Below are positions 1 through 9,330 of a stretch of DNA of 64,000 bases, piece by piece. The notes beneath the pieces are model-generated. The model saw nothing but the letters and a program-made list of their open reading frames with translations. It searched no databases and was not told where the DNA came from. Origin of the DNA: an uncultured Pseudomonadales bacterium (lineage in GTDB: Bacteria; Pseudomonadota; Gammaproteobacteria; Pseudomonadales; Pseudohongiellaceae). The translations under genes and the position numbers were made by a program. Numbering within the stretch: position 1 is the stretch's first letter; each line of letters begins with the position of its first letter. The stretch spans positions 1 to 64,000 of the forward strand of contig CALTDI010000008.1 of assembly GCA_943842505.1 (NCBI GenBank). The letters run 5' to 3'.

Positions 1-452
1 CTTTTCAGATCGTGCAGTCCGAAGGCGTTATTCTGGTCGCCTATGAGTATGCTGAATCGAATCGCATAGTCTATGTCGATCAACCCGAGCTCGAGTCGCA
101 GGTCGACGCATGGATGGGACATTCCAATGCGCATTGGGAAGGCGACACCCTGGTAGTTCGCGTGTCGGGCCAGATGCCTGATACCTGGTTCGATCGTTCC
201 GGTAATCACCACAGCTACGAAATGGTGGTAGAAGAGCGTTGGACGCCAACGGGTGCCGATCATATTCAGTACGAGGCAACAATGACTGATCCAAATACCT
301 TCACAGCCCCTTGGTCAATCAGTTTTCCTTTGTACCGTCACGTGGCTGACAATATGCAGTTACTCGAATTTAAGTGCGCTGAATTTTCAGAAGAATTTCT
401 GTACGGCGAATGGCGTAAGCCAGGCACGCCTAGAGGCAATCCTCCTCAGTAG
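1..452 (+). CDS. Conserved hypothetical protein, C-terminal part (cut by window start)
   Basis: The reading frame is open from the first complete codon at position 3 and stops with TAG at 450-452, so only the last ~149 residues are visible; the GTG at 12 is not the true start. The fragment is soluble, rich in aromatic and acidic residues, with the stretch DTWFDRSGNHHS and a following run typical of beta-rich proteins (VVEERWTP, PWSISFPLYR). I recall similar uncharacterised proteins from marine Gammaproteobacteria and Acidobacteria, but no function is known to me. It is followed by an intrinsic terminator, so it ends its transcription unit. Confidence 0.6.
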   Translation, partial: FQIVQSEGVILVAYEYAESNRIVYVDQPELESQVDAWMGHSNAHWEGDTLVVRVSGQMPDTWFDRSGNHHSYEMVVEERWTPTGADHIQYEATMTDPNTFTAPWSISFPLYRHVADNMQLLEFKCAEFSEEFLYGEWRKPGTPRGNPPQ

Positions 453-475
453 GGGTGGTTGAGTCTGTTTACACG

Positions 476-509
476 AAAGGCCTGTGATTTCGATTGCGGG
501 CCTTTTTTT
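476..509 (+). terminator. Intrinsic terminator after the first gene
   Basis: The arms AAAGGCC (476-482) and GGCCTTT (499-505) pair around a 16-nt loop and run into seven T residues. It lies 24 bp after the stop of the upstream gene. Confidence 0.75.
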
Positions 510-620
510 ATGGCCAACAGCGTGCAAGGTAATCAGCCGGGTTTTCTGTTTCCGCGGAAGCCAGCGGGCAATAAGTAAGAATTTAACAGCGGAATATCGA
601 GACTGGCGCGGGCAGCTATT

Positions 621-1298
621 TCAGTCGCCATGAACGCTGACAATGTCCGTCAGGGGCTTTCTATCGATATCGGGTACTCTGGCACCTTTTTCCGGATAGC
701 CCGTTACAATCACCATCAAAGGCTTCTCGGTGCTGGGTCGCTCTAGAATCTCATTCAGAAACTTCATCGGGCTCGGTGTGTGGGTCAGTGTGGCCAACCC
801 GGCGTTATGGAGCCCGGCAATAAGTAAGCCGGTGGCAATGCTGGCGGACTCTGTCACATAGTAGTTCTTCTGCTTGTTACCCTCGCTATCGAGTTCGAAT
901 TTCTGCGCAAAGACCACAATCAGGTAAGGTGCATGCTCGAGAAACGGTTTCTCCGAGTCGGTGCCCAAGGGTGCTAAGGCATCCAGCCAATCCTGCGGTG
1001 CGCGAGACGTATAGAATTCTTCCTCCTCCACCTGTGCGGCCAATCGAATTTCGCGCTTGATAGCAGGGTCACTGACCAGGGCAAAGTGCCAGGGCTGTCT
1101 ATTGGCTCCACTGGGAGCGCTTCCTGCTGCTGCCAGGCAGTCGTCGATTACGTCTCTGGAAACTGCTCTGGAGGAGAAGTCACGTACCGTTCTGCGTTTC
1201 TGCATGAGGGTATTGAATTCGGACGCACGAGATTTCATTTCTGATTCGGGTAACTCTTCGAACTTTAGATTGATAGTCTTGAGAGGCTGTGAAGTCAT
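621..1298 (-). CDS. Nitroreductase-fold flavoprotein, iodotyrosine deiodinase (IYD)-like
   Basis: Predicted FMN enzyme of the nitroreductase superfamily, about 225 residues. The order of motifs follows vertebrate [11 protein letters not shown] near the N-terminus, RRTVRDFS (FMN phosphate contact), [10 protein letters not shown], then the lid segment VEEEEFY, followed about 20 residues later by a Lys in SEKPFL, and finally [19 protein letters not shown]. In IYD a Glu, a Tyr and a Lys of the lid hold the amino-acid zwitterion of the substrate, and all three have a match here. IYD reductively removes halogen from halotyrosine. The start at 1298 is preferred over an upstream ATG at 1337 because a GGAAAG-type ribosome site precedes it and the family starts here; no signal peptide, so cytoplasmic. 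General nitroreductase activity remains the alternative. Confidence 0.8.
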   Translation of the reverse strand: MTSQPLKTINLKFEELPESEMKSRASEFNTLMQKRRTVRDFSSRAVSRDVIDDCLAAAGSAPSGANRQPWHFALVSDPAIKREIRLAAQVEEEEFYTSRAPQDWLDALAPLGTDSEKPFLEHAPYLIVVFAQKFELDSEGNKQKNYYVTESASIATGLLIAGLHNAGLATLTHTPSPMKFLNEILERPSTEKPLMVIVTGYPEKGARVPDIDRKPLTDIVSVHGD

Positions 1299-1510
1299 GG
1301 TCTTTCCGGTATGGCTAAAAAATTTGCGAGTATTCATTTATACCTGCTGTATCGGAGTGACACAATACCTGTGTTCCATCGTCGATTGGGCAGATCCTGT
1401 GGCTGGTGTATCAAAAACGCGCTAATCTATTGTTGCACCATGGCAGGCTAGGCAGTTGATTCTCTAGCTATTCATTTCATCTACTTTAAAACATTTCTCA
1501 GAGACGAATA

Positions 1511-4207
1511 ATGCACCCTCGATCAATCTTACTTTCAATTTTAATGGGCCTAACTCTTAGCCTGCCTTTACATGCACAGAATGATTTCGTGTTCTGGCCC
1601 GACACCAACTATGACCCAGCCATCCCAACGATTGAAGAGGTGTTGGGGTATCAACCCGGAGAGCGAATTACTTGGCATCGTGACGTGATTCGTTATTTCC
1701 AGGCTTTGGCAGAAGCGGCACCGGATCGGGTTGAACTTATAGAGTATGCCCGCAGCTGGCAGGGGCGGGAGCTAATCTACGTTGTCATCTCCAGCGCACA
1801 GAACAGCGCGGATCTGATCGAGGCCAAGGCCAATATGCAGGCGCTTGCTGACCCCCGAATTACTAGCGAGTCTGTAGCCCAGAGAATAATCGAGGAGCAG
1901 CCAGCAGTTACCTGGCTGTCCTATGGTGTGCATGGTAACGAGATTTCCTCGACCGATGCGGCGATGTTAACCGCTTATCACCTGCTCGCGTCACGCTCCG
2001 ATGAGCGCATAGATTCAATAATGGAAAATACGATTGTCGTCATAGACCCAATGCAAAATCCAGACGGTCGCGATCGCTTCATTCACAACTATGTTACCGC
2101 CGAGGGGCTAGTTCCGGATTCGGATCGGCTATCGGCGGAGCATGATGAACCTTGGCCGGGTGGCAGAACGAATCATTATCTCTTCGATATGAATCGAGAT
2201 TGGTTCATCCAGACACAGCCCGAGACGCAAGGTAGAACCAAAGCGATGCTGGAGTGGTACCCAGTCGCCTATGTGGATGCACATGAGATGGGTTCGGATG
2301 GGACATACTTCTTTGCACCCGAAGCCATTCCCTATAACCCGCACCTTGCCGAGGCGCAGCGTTCTAGCCTGCAGTTGTTCGGGCGCAATAATGCGCGCTA
2401 CTTTGATCAATTTGGCTTCGATTATTTCACCCGTGAGGTGTATGACGCTTTCTATCCCGGCTACGGTGCTAGCTGGCCATCCTATTTTGGCAGCATTGCG
2501 ATGACCTATGAGCAGGCGTCCGCTCGTGGCCTTGTGGTTAGGCAATACGACGGTAACGAGCTGCATTATCGATACACGGTAAGGAACCATTTCGTTACCT
2601 CACTGGCGACCGCAGAAACAGTAGCCGAAAATAGAGAGAAATTTCTACAGGATTTTTATGACTATCGAGTAAGCGCTATCGAAGAAGGAGAAGATGAGGG
2701 TGTCAGAGCCTATATTCTGCCCGTGCAATCGGATCAGGCTGCTGCAAACAAACTCGCCGGTTTGTTGAGCAGGCAGGATGTGGAAGTACACCGCGCTTTG
2801 TCCTCGTTCAGCGCCTGTGGTGCGTCATATCAGGCAGGGTCCTATCTCATCCGAACCGATCAGCCGGCTAAGCGCTTCATTCGAACGCTGATGGATGTAG
2901 AAGTGGGCATGGAAACCGACTTTCTCGCTGAGCAGGAGAGGCGCCGCGCACGCAATCTCCCCGATGAGATCTACGATGTGACTGCCTGGTCTTTGCCGCT
3001 CATGATGAATGTGGACACGCACACCTGCGGGCGCATTCCCAGCGGTGACTTTGAGATCGTAGGAACCGACCTGGTTCAACCGGGTAGTGTGACCGGTGGG
3101 ACTGCGAGCGTATCTTATCTCGTGCCCTGGGGTTCGGCGCCTGCAGTTAGATTTCTAGCGCGCGCGTTACGTGAGGGCTTGACGGTAAAGAGCAATGATA
3201 AGGCATTTATTAATATTGGTAATGCGTATCCTGCAGGAACGCTAATACTCGATATCGCAGATAATCCAGCATCAATTCATGCCACCGTTAAGCGAATATC
3301 CGAAGAGACAGGTGCTAACGTAGTCGCCGTAAATGATAGCTGGGTAACAGATGGGCCAAGTTTTGGCAGTGCGAATGTGGTGCGCTTTAACGAGCCGAAA
3401 ATCGCGATGGCGTGGGACCAGCCCACGGCGGCATACAGTGCAGGGAATACCCGTTTCGTTATCGAGAGGCAATTCGACTTTCCGGTTACTCCGATTAGAG
3501 TAGACAACTTGCGCTCGGCAAACCTGAGTCGTTATCAAGTGCTTATATTGCCCCTAATGAATGGTGCAGGTTATAAATCTGTTCTAGGCGAGTCTGGAAT
3601 AGAGAATATAAAGACGTGGGTAAGACAGGGCGGAGTTATTATTAGCTTAGGCAATGCCACGCGCTTTCTTGCGGATCCAGATGTTGACCTGCTTTCCATT
3701 AGGCGAGAAAGAGCCGTTCTCGATGAGAATGTTGAGGCAACAGAGAATGTAGAGGATGAGGAAGAGGCGTCAGTCGACGGGCAATACCTAACGTCCTTCG
3801 AGCAATATGACGCGCAAATTCATGCCTTAGAAAATTATCCGGACCCAGTCGCCGGTGTGTTAGTGCGGGCCGATGTGGATCAGGAGCACTGGCTCAGTGC
3901 CGGTGTAGCGCCGGTGCTCAATGTTTTGGTCAGAGGAAGTGATGTGTATACGCCGGTGAGACTGAGCGATGGCTTCAATGTGGCGCGTTTTCAGGGGCCA
4001 GACGACTTACTTGCCAGCGGCTATATCTGGGATGAGAATCGCAGACAGCTTGCCTACAAGCCATTCGTGGTGTCAGAGTCTTTTGGTGCGGGCGAAGTTA
4101 TTGCCTTTACCCAAGATCCGACGGTTCGAGCTTATCTCGATGGTTTAAATGTCATGCTGATGAACGCGATTTTTCGAGGTTCGGCGCACGCCCGGCCAGT
4201 ACGGTAG
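1511..4207 (+). CDS. Exported M14-family zinc carboxypeptidase
   Basis: An 898-residue protein with a signal peptide (about residues 1-22, cut after LHAQ). The peptidase domain covers roughly 50-370. Zinc ligands are seen as H141 and E144 in VHGNEISS and H258 in VDAHEMG, and the probable general base is E334 in MTYEQASARG; NPDGRDR and DMNRDWF are further family motifs. M14 enzymes remove C-terminal residues from peptides or split amide bonds in periplasm or medium. The remaining ~500 residues form a long C-terminal region that may include an amidotransferase-like fold (residues ~640-720) but carries no motif I can name; an acidic, low-complexity insertion lies near 740-755. It is a single gene flanked by divergent and convergent neighbours. 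Confidence 0.85.
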   Translation: MHPRSILLSILMGLTLSLPLHAQNDFVFWPDTNYDPAIPTIEEVLGYQPGERITWHRDVIRYFQALAEAAPDRVELIEYARSWQGRELIYVVISSAQNSADLIEAKANMQALADPRITSESVAQRIIEEQPAVTWLSYGVHGNEISSTDAAMLTAYHLLASRSDERIDSIMENTIVVIDPMQNPDGRDRFIHNYVTAEGLVPDSDRLSAEHDEPWPGGRTNHYLFDMNRDWFIQTQPETQGRTKAMLEWYPVAYVDAHEMGSDGTYFFAPEAIPYNPHLAEAQRSSLQLFGRNNARYFDQFGFDYFTREVYDAFYPGYGASWPSYFGSIAMTYEQASARGLVVRQYDGNELHYRYTVRNHFVTSLATAETVAENREKFLQDFYDYRVSAIEEGEDEGVRAYILPVQSDQAAANKLAGLLSRQDVEVHRALSSFSACGASYQAGSYLIRTDQPAKRFIRTLMDVEVGMETDFLAEQERRRARNLPDEIYDVTAWSLPLMMNVDTHTCGRIPSGDFEIVGTDLVQPGSVTGGTASVSYLVPWGSAPAVRFLARALREGLTVKSNDKAFINIGNAYPAGTLILDIADNPASIHATVKRISEETGANVVAVNDSWVTDGPSFGSANVVRFNEPKIAMAWDQPTAAYSAGNTRFVIERQFDFPVTPIRVDNLRSANLSRYQVLILPLMNGAGYKSVLGESGIENIKTWVRQGGVIISLGNATRFLADPDVDLLSIRRERAVLDENVEATENVEDEEEASVDGQYLTSFEQYDAQIHALENYPDPVAGVLVRADVDQEHWLSAGVAPVLNVLVRGSDVYTPVRLSDGFNVARFQGPDDLLASGYIWDENRRQLAYKPFVVSESFGAGEVIAFTQDPTVRAYLDGLNVMLMNAIFRGSAHARPVR

Positions 4208-4242
4208 CACTCTATAAAATGGTAATGAGTGAGAAAGAAGCA

Positions 4243-4280
4243 AAGAGTGGGTAGGGCGCAATGCCACTACCCGCTTTCTT
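4243..4280. terminator. Bidirectional terminator between convergent genes
   Basis: GGGTAG (4249-4254) pairs with CTACCC (4267-4272), with A-rich sequence on the left and CTTTCTT on the right. It sits between the stop of the M14 gene and the stop of the minus-strand fragment at 4284, so it can serve both strands. Confidence 0.55.
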
Positions 4281-4283
4281 GAT

Positions 4284-4841
4284 TTAGCGCTCTATGGTGT
4301 AGAGGCCGTTTACCGTATTGAAGGAATTGATCTCATCGATCAGGTCGAAGCCGCCGACAAAGGCATCGCCGGTATCCCCAGTGAAAACCCCGCCTAGATT
4401 TGCGTCTATTGAATTGCTAATTAAGCCAGAGTTATCGAATAGCTGACCGTTTACCGCGTTCAGATCGACTATGCCGTGTCGGACTGAACCATCGAATTCA
4501 ATGGCCCAGGATTGATCATTCACCAGAATGTCTAAACTACCCTGGCTAATCGCTCCCGAGTCGAAATCGACCTGCATGCCGGCGATGACGTCCGAAATAT
4601 CACCTGCGCTACCACTACCAATAAATGATGAGATGACGGTCGTGGAATAGTTGTGGCTGCCGGACAAGTTTGCGATTGATGTCGGATTAACCTGCGCTAA
4701 ATAATCGCTAGTAGCAACCAGAACCAGTTCGTCGTCTACTCGAGTTACTAGCACAAAGTTGTCGTCGACCTGGTTGTCCCATCTACCCCAATCTACATTG
4801 TGGGTGTCGAAGTAGTATCTATTATCACGAGAAGCTCGTTG
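4284..4841 (-). pseudogene. C-terminal remnant of a FecR-type / beta-barrel-domain protein
   Basis: The frame is open on the minus strand from 4841 (a stop lies at 4842-4844) to the TAG/TAA end at 4284, about 185 residues, but offers no convincing start; the GTG at 4754 falls in the middle of conserved sequence, because the upstream in-frame residues (for example NVDWGRWDN) continue the same domain. The composition (many G, N, S, D; SFIGSGSAGD; GGVFTGDTGDAFVGGFDL; final YTIER) resembles the C-terminal domain I know from exported FecR-domain proteins of marine Gammaproteobacteria. The N-terminal portion is missing, so I read it as a decayed gene. A short functional protein from the GTG is less likely. 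Confidence 0.5.
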
Positions 4842-4844
4842 CTA

Positions 4845-5107
4845 CAGCCATTTCGATATGAGGAGTTCCTAGGAGTCATCTAGCTAATAAGTCCGATAAT
4901 GGCGGGCAGGCAGTCGGAAGCACCTGTTTTAGAAAGAAGCTCTTAAAACTCTTTATATATCTAGTAGCAAGTATTAGTGAGAATCAAAAGAAGTGGGTGC
5001 GATACTAGCGAATTGCAAAACTAGAGATTAGCACCTAAGTCTCCAGACTTTTGCTGTTGGTTATGGCTGCTTGTAAATAGAAGTAATTTGTAGGATTCGA
5101 AAAGTTT
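4845..5107. other. Non-coding stretch with no recognisable gene
   Basis: All frames on both strands are broken by stops, and I see no tRNA, promoter pair or repeat. It probably contains erased sequence belonging to the fragment at 4284-4841. Confidence 0.5.
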
Positions 5108-5132
5108 AAAAAGGATGTCGCCATCCTTTTTT
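5108..5132 (-). terminator. Terminator of the cupin gene
   Basis: AAAAAGGATG (5108-5117) and CATCCTTTTT (5122-5131) form a 10-bp stem with a 4-nt loop, with T runs on both sides; it lies just downstream of the minus-strand stop at 5150. Confidence 0.75.
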
Positions 5133-5149
5133 CATTATCTTGCAAACTA

Positions 5150-5698
5150 TTATTCTGCAGTAGTTTTTATGTCCATCACCTTATCGGGGTCGCCGCGGAA
5201 GATGATGTAGCTAATAGTGTCCGTCGTCATCTCATGCCAGCCATGTGGCATGCCCTTGGGGATGATGGCGATATCACCCGGCTTAACTTTCTGTAACACG
5301 CCGCCGCGAATCTCGCCGCGCTCCATCGGTCCTAGCAGTGAGCTATTGCTAGTCTGCTTATCGACAAATTCTCCGCCGGTTACCATCGTGCCTTCTCCCG
5401 CTACGATGTAGTAGATCTCATCGAGAGTAACATGAGCGATGCCGGTCTCCATGCCGTTGGCTTCGACCTTGCTACGCTGAACTACAGAGACTCCCATGTT
5501 CTCTTCGCCTACACCGATATGGCGCATGACGATATCGCTCACGGTTCTGCCTTCGGCCAGGTTCGCCAATCCCTGCGTCAGAGTCGCATCGACTTCCTCT
5601 TTGCTCATTATTGTCGAGCCGCCATCGTCGGCGGCACTGGTCACAAGATAGCAACAACTTACTGCCAGGGTGATTAGTAGCTTGGTATATTTATTCAT
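5150..5698 (-). CDS. Exported cupin-domain protein
   Basis: A 182-residue protein starting with a signal peptide (MNKYTKLLITLAVSCCYLVTSA). The start at 5698 is preceded by GGAG at the right distance; an upstream ATG at 5716 lacks this. The body is a single cupin barrel: an E-rich first motif around HVTLDEIYYIVAGEGTMV and a second motif ending PKGMPHGWHEM, where H, E and H residues may hold a metal. Substrate unknown; cupins of this size include small-molecule isomerases, dioxygenases and binding proteins. It begins 36 bp after the M19 dipeptidase and is probably co-transcribed with it, which suggests a role in peptide or amino-acid breakdown. Confidence 0.75.
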   Translation of the reverse strand: MNKYTKLLITLAVSCCYLVTSAADDGGSTIMSKEEVDATLTQGLANLAEGRTVSDIVMRHIGVGEENMGVSVVQRSKVEANGMETGIAHVTLDEIYYIVAGEGTMVTGGEFVDKQTSNSSLLGPMERGEIRGGVLQKVKPGDIAIIPKGMPHGWHEMTTDTISYIIFRGDPDKVMDIKTTAE

Positions 5699-5734
5699 AT
5701 GAACTCCGGTGCCCATCGACTAGTTGCATTCGTT

Positions 5735-7102
5735 CTATTCGGCTTGAATTTCTGCTGCAATGCGCTGTACATCGTCCAGCACTCTGAGTAGGTTGCCGCT
5801 CCAAAGCATACCGATCTGTTCTTCGGTATAGCCTCTACGCACAAGCTCAATCGTGACGTTTGATGTCTCAGAGGCATCGTTCCAGCCGCTAATGCCGCCG
5901 CCACCATCGAAGTCGGAACTGATACCCACGTGTTCTAGCCCGATCAGATCTACCATGTAATCGATATGGTCGACTAAGTCGCTGACCCCAACCGGCGGTG
6001 CAATCGAGTCAACTTCCGCCTGAATACGCGGCTCTGCCAGCGCATTGATTTCATCCATGCGACTGCGATAGATCATTCGTTCTGTCTCGCTGAGGGCATT
6101 GATTTCAGGGAAGCTCAATACCTCCACACCTAGACTGGCAGCGATAGTTCCAATCAGATTGTCTAGCGCCTCTCTATGCGCTGTGTTCTTGTCTGCATTC
6201 AGATAGCTGCCGAACGCGACAGTTTGTACCACGCCACCATTTTCTTTAATGCGTAGTAACTGCTCATCATCAAGATTGCGGCTGTGTTCGCTGAGTGCGC
6301 GTGCGGAGGAATGGGAGGCAATAAGAGGCGCGCGGGTTAGATCCAGCATCTGCATGATGGCTTCTTTAGACGGGTGAGAGACATCGATCATGATCCCCCA
6401 CCTGTTCATCTCGGCTATGGCTTCCTTGCCCATCCCGCTCAAGCCATTATGCAGCCAAACCTGATCTCGCTCGCCTGTATTGGAATCTGAAAATTGGCTA
6501 TGTCCATTGTGCGCCAATGACATATAGCGGCCACCTCGCTCCTGAAAGTCTTTGATATTGGACATGTCCAGACCAACCGGATAGGCGTTTTCTACTCCTA
6601 TCATGGCGACCTTCTTGCCGCCAGCTGTAATTCTTCTCACGTCATCGGAGTTGTAGGCAATCTCGATTTGATCTGGTGCTATTTCTTCGGCGAGTCGATG
6701 AATAGCATCAAACTTGTCGATGGCATTCGCGTAGGCAGCTGCATAGCCTTCGGAATCGAGCGTTGATTGCCCGGTGTAGACTATAAACCAGGCTACATCC
6801 AGTCCACCCTGTTCCATCTTCGGCAAATTTACTTGGGTATCTAGGTCAGATGTGTAGTTATTGTCTGGAGTGAAGTTGCTGGTATTGATGTCGGCATGGG
6901 TATCCAGTGTGATCACTCTCTCGTGTATACCCAGAGCGCGCTCAATCAATTGCTGCTCGGTCTCCATCGCAACAGCGGCAGGAGGCTGGGTGGATTGAGT
7001 GACGCTCTGGCTTGGGGCTGCCTCTTCGCTGCAGGCGGCTAATAACGCCGTAAGTAGAGATATCGCTGTGATTAACTTTAGTGACCTAAGTGGGGGAAGC
7101 AT
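5735..7102 (-). CDS. Membrane dipeptidase, peptidase M19 family, lipoprotein
   Basis: A 455-residue protein with a lipoprotein signal (LLAAC, lipidated Cys24), so it is expected to be membrane-anchored outside the cytoplasm. The binuclear zinc site of the renal-dipeptidase family is complete: H69 and D71 in DTHAD, bridging E171 in GVENAYP, H243 in DVSHPS and H264 in ASHSS; a late HVGISSDFDGG motif closes the barrel. The family cleaves dipeptides, including those with D- or dehydro-amino acids at the C-terminal side. It heads a two-gene minus-strand unit with the cupin and is divergent from the gamma-glutamyltransferase gene. Confidence 0.92.
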   Translation of the reverse strand: MLPPLRSLKLITAISLLTALLAACSEEAAPSQSVTQSTQPPAAVAMETEQQLIERALGIHERVITLDTHADINTSNFTPDNNYTSDLDTQVNLPKMEQGGLDVAWFIVYTGQSTLDSEGYAAAYANAIDKFDAIHRLAEEIAPDQIEIAYNSDDVRRITAGGKKVAMIGVENAYPVGLDMSNIKDFQERGGRYMSLAHNGHSQFSDSNTGERDQVWLHNGLSGMGKEAIAEMNRWGIMIDVSHPSKEAIMQMLDLTRAPLIASHSSARALSEHSRNLDDEQLLRIKENGGVVQTVAFGSYLNADKNTAHREALDNLIGTIAASLGVEVLSFPEINALSETERMIYRSRMDEINALAEPRIQAEVDSIAPPVGVSDLVDHIDYMVDLIGLEHVGISSDFDGGGGISGWNDASETSNVTIELVRRGYTEEQIGMLWSGNLLRVLDDVQRIAAEIQAE

Positions 7103-7496
7103 AGTTGTCGTGTCTCGTTGTGATTTGAATAGTGAACTACTTTTTGTGCGTCAGACCATGATGGGGCAAAGTGAAAGTCGGGCGATGATCTAGGCGCGGT
7201 CGTTGTTGCTGGCTTGCGTCTGTAAAACTAGCACTTAGAATCGCTCGATGACAACGGATTCACTAAAAATTGATTCAATCAAAGAGTTTCTCAGTACGAT
7301 TTCCTTGTTTCTGGTGTATTTGGGAGGCAAAGCAGGGGGTTTTGCTCGCCAAAGCGATGTTTTCTAGCTTTGAGGCGCGGTATCATGCTGTGAATACAGG
7401 GTGGCTATGCATTAACATGGGCGCCTAGAGAGATCCTGAAACTACTTAAATGCTAGAGGGCGAATCTGCCCAGTGCAACTATTTGAGAGCAATGTA
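7103..7496. other. Divergent intergenic region, dipeptidase / gamma-glutamyltransferase
   Basis: About 390 bp between two genes read outward, so it should hold both promoters. I find no pair of boxes near consensus and no clear hairpin; the short frames here are broken or lack a ribosome site. Confidence 0.4.
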
Positions 7497-9215
7497 ATGA
7501 GTCATCAACCGTTAGTGAGTAAGACTTTTAAGAGCCTGGTATTTTTCCTCAGCTTGATACTGGTTTCCACGTCCTTTGCTGAAGGCGGCAGAACACCGCT
7601 GCGCGTCAAGAATGGCATTGTAACCAGTGCATCGAAGATAGCTTCGGAAGCAGGAGTGGCTGCGCTCAAGCAGGGCGGGAATGCCGTTGATGCAGCCGTT
7701 GCTACGGCCTTTGCGCTGGCAGTAACGTGGCCTAGCGCCGGTAACATCGGTGGCGGCGGATTCCTGGTTTACCACGGTGATGATGGTCACGCGACTACCT
7801 TCGATTTCCGAGAGAAGGCGCCTCTTGCCGCTACTGAGCGCATGTATCTGGGCCTCGATGGCAACGTAATAGATAATTCCAATCACATCGGGCCACTGGC
7901 AGTAGGCGTACCCGGCACTGTTGCCGGTCTGTGGAAGGCGCATCAGGAGCTGGGCAGTCTGCCTTGGGCCGATCTTGTCGCCCCGGCGGTTCGACTGGCG
8001 CGTGACGGTATTCCTGTTAGTTATTCTCTGTATACAGGCTTTGCGAGAAGTAAGGCACGTTTCGATCAGTACCCTTCTTCAGCTGCCAAATTTTTCAAGG
8101 CAGATGGTTCTCTCTACGAGCTTGGTGAAACCTGGCGTCAGCCAGATTTAGCCCATACTCTGGAACTCATTCAGAACAATGGTGCCGATGGATTCTATAA
8201 AGGAGAGAACGCCGAGCGGCTTGCAGGTTTTATGGCTGACATTGGCGGCATCATCACAGAACAAGATTTACTGAAGTATGAAGCTCAAGAGCGTGAGCCG
8301 ATTCGTGGCACCTACAGAGGCTATGACATAGTCAGTATGCCACCTCCGAGTTCTGGCGGTGTAGCCTTGGTAGAGATGCTTAATATTCTAGAGGGGTTCG
8401 ATCTGGCGGATATGGGGCACAACTCCGCGGATTATCTGCATGTTCTTACCGAAGCTATGCGTCGCGCCTATGCCGACCGCGCGCAGCATCTCGGCGATCC
8501 TGACTTCAACGAGGGAATGCCGCTGCAGCGATTAATGGATAAAGACTATGCCGAGACGCTGCGTGCTTCTATCGATATGGGTAAGGCTTCTGAGAGCAGC
8601 CCTGAAGATTTTGCGCAGATGTATGAGAGCGAAGAAACGACGCACTTCTCAGTCGTTGATAAAGACGGGAATATGGTCAGCATGACCTACACGCTGGAGT
8701 TCGGCTACGGCTCGGCGATTGTAGTTGAGGGCGGTGGATATCTGCTCAACAACGAACTTGGCGATTTTAATGCAGTGCCAGGTGTCACCAATTCGCGCGG
8801 CCTAATCGGTACGCCTCCGAACCTGATTGCTCCGGAGAAGCGTCCTCTGTCTAGTATGACGCCGACGATTGTAGCTAAGGACGGTAAGCCTGTGTTCACT
8901 GCGGGTAGTCCGGGCGGCAAAACAATTATCAATACGACTATGCAATTGATACTCAATGTCATCGATCATGAAATGAATATTGCGCAGTCTGTAGAGGCGG
9001 GGCGCATACACCATCAATGGCTGCCCGACGTAACCAGTATGGAAGCGGGTGCATTATCGCCAGATACGATACGCCTGTATGAAGAGAAGGGGCATCGACT
9101 AACCGAACGCGGCGGGCAGGGAGCGGCAATGGCTGTGTATCACGATCGCGCGAACGGATTGTTTGAGGGTGCGGCAGATTCACGTCGCGGTGACGGCGGT
9201 GCAGCAGGCTACTAA
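7497..9215 (+). CDS. ggt: Gamma-glutamyltransferase
   Basis: A 572-residue exported precursor with a signal peptide (SLVFFLSLILVSTSFA). The family precursor cuts itself into two chains before a Thr; the matching TTHFSVVDKDGN stretch is present at about residue 381 of this product, followed by the substrate-pocket segment GYLLNNELGDF and SPGGKTIINTTMQ. N-terminal motifs NAVDAAVATAFALAV and NIGGGGF are typical. It hydrolyses or transfers the gamma-glutamyl group of glutathione and related peptides in the periplasm. I chose the ATG at 7497, since the GTG at 7473 would put eight extra residues before the signal peptide. A strong terminator follows. Confidence 0.93.
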   Translation: MSHQPLVSKTFKSLVFFLSLILVSTSFAEGGRTPLRVKNGIVTSASKIASEAGVAALKQGGNAVDAAVATAFALAVTWPSAGNIGGGGFLVYHGDDGHATTFDFREKAPLAATERMYLGLDGNVIDNSNHIGPLAVGVPGTVAGLWKAHQELGSLPWADLVAPAVRLARDGIPVSYSLYTGFARSKARFDQYPSSAAKFFKADGSLYELGETWRQPDLAHTLELIQNNGADGFYKGENAERLAGFMADIGGIITEQDLLKYEAQEREPIRGTYRGYDIVSMPPPSSGGVALVEMLNILEGFDLADMGHNSADYLHVLTEAMRRAYADRAQHLGDPDFNEGMPLQRLMDKDYAETLRASIDMGKASESSPEDFAQMYESEETTHFSVVDKDGNMVSMTYTLEFGYGSAIVVEGGGYLLNNELGDFNAVPGVTNSRGLIGTPPNLIAPEKRPLSSMTPTIVAKDGKPVFTAGSPGGKTIINTTMQLILNVIDHEMNIAQSVEAGRIHHQWLPDVTSMEAGALSPDTIRLYEEKGHRLTERGGQGAAMAVYHDRANGLFEGAADSRRGDGGAAGY

Positions 9216-9248
9216 GCTCAGCCATCAATAACTAGCTTGGACTTTTCT

Positions 9249-9281
9249 AAAATGCCTCGACTCTTGTCGGGGCATTTTTTT
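9249..9281 (+). terminator. Terminator of gamma-glutamyltransferase
   Basis: AAAATGCC and GGCATTTT form the outer stem, with GAC/GTC inside, followed by a run of T. It lies 34 bp after the stop. Confidence 0.85.
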
Positions 9282-9330
9282 GGGATGGTGTTTCTGACAT
9301 TTTTTGGGATTGAACGGTCTTGGGGTTTTT

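Noticed and set aside
4754-4754. GTG at 4754 as the start of a complete 156-residue protein
   Set aside because: In-frame coding-like sequence continues upstream to 4841 and there is no ribosome site; it is better read as a fragment.
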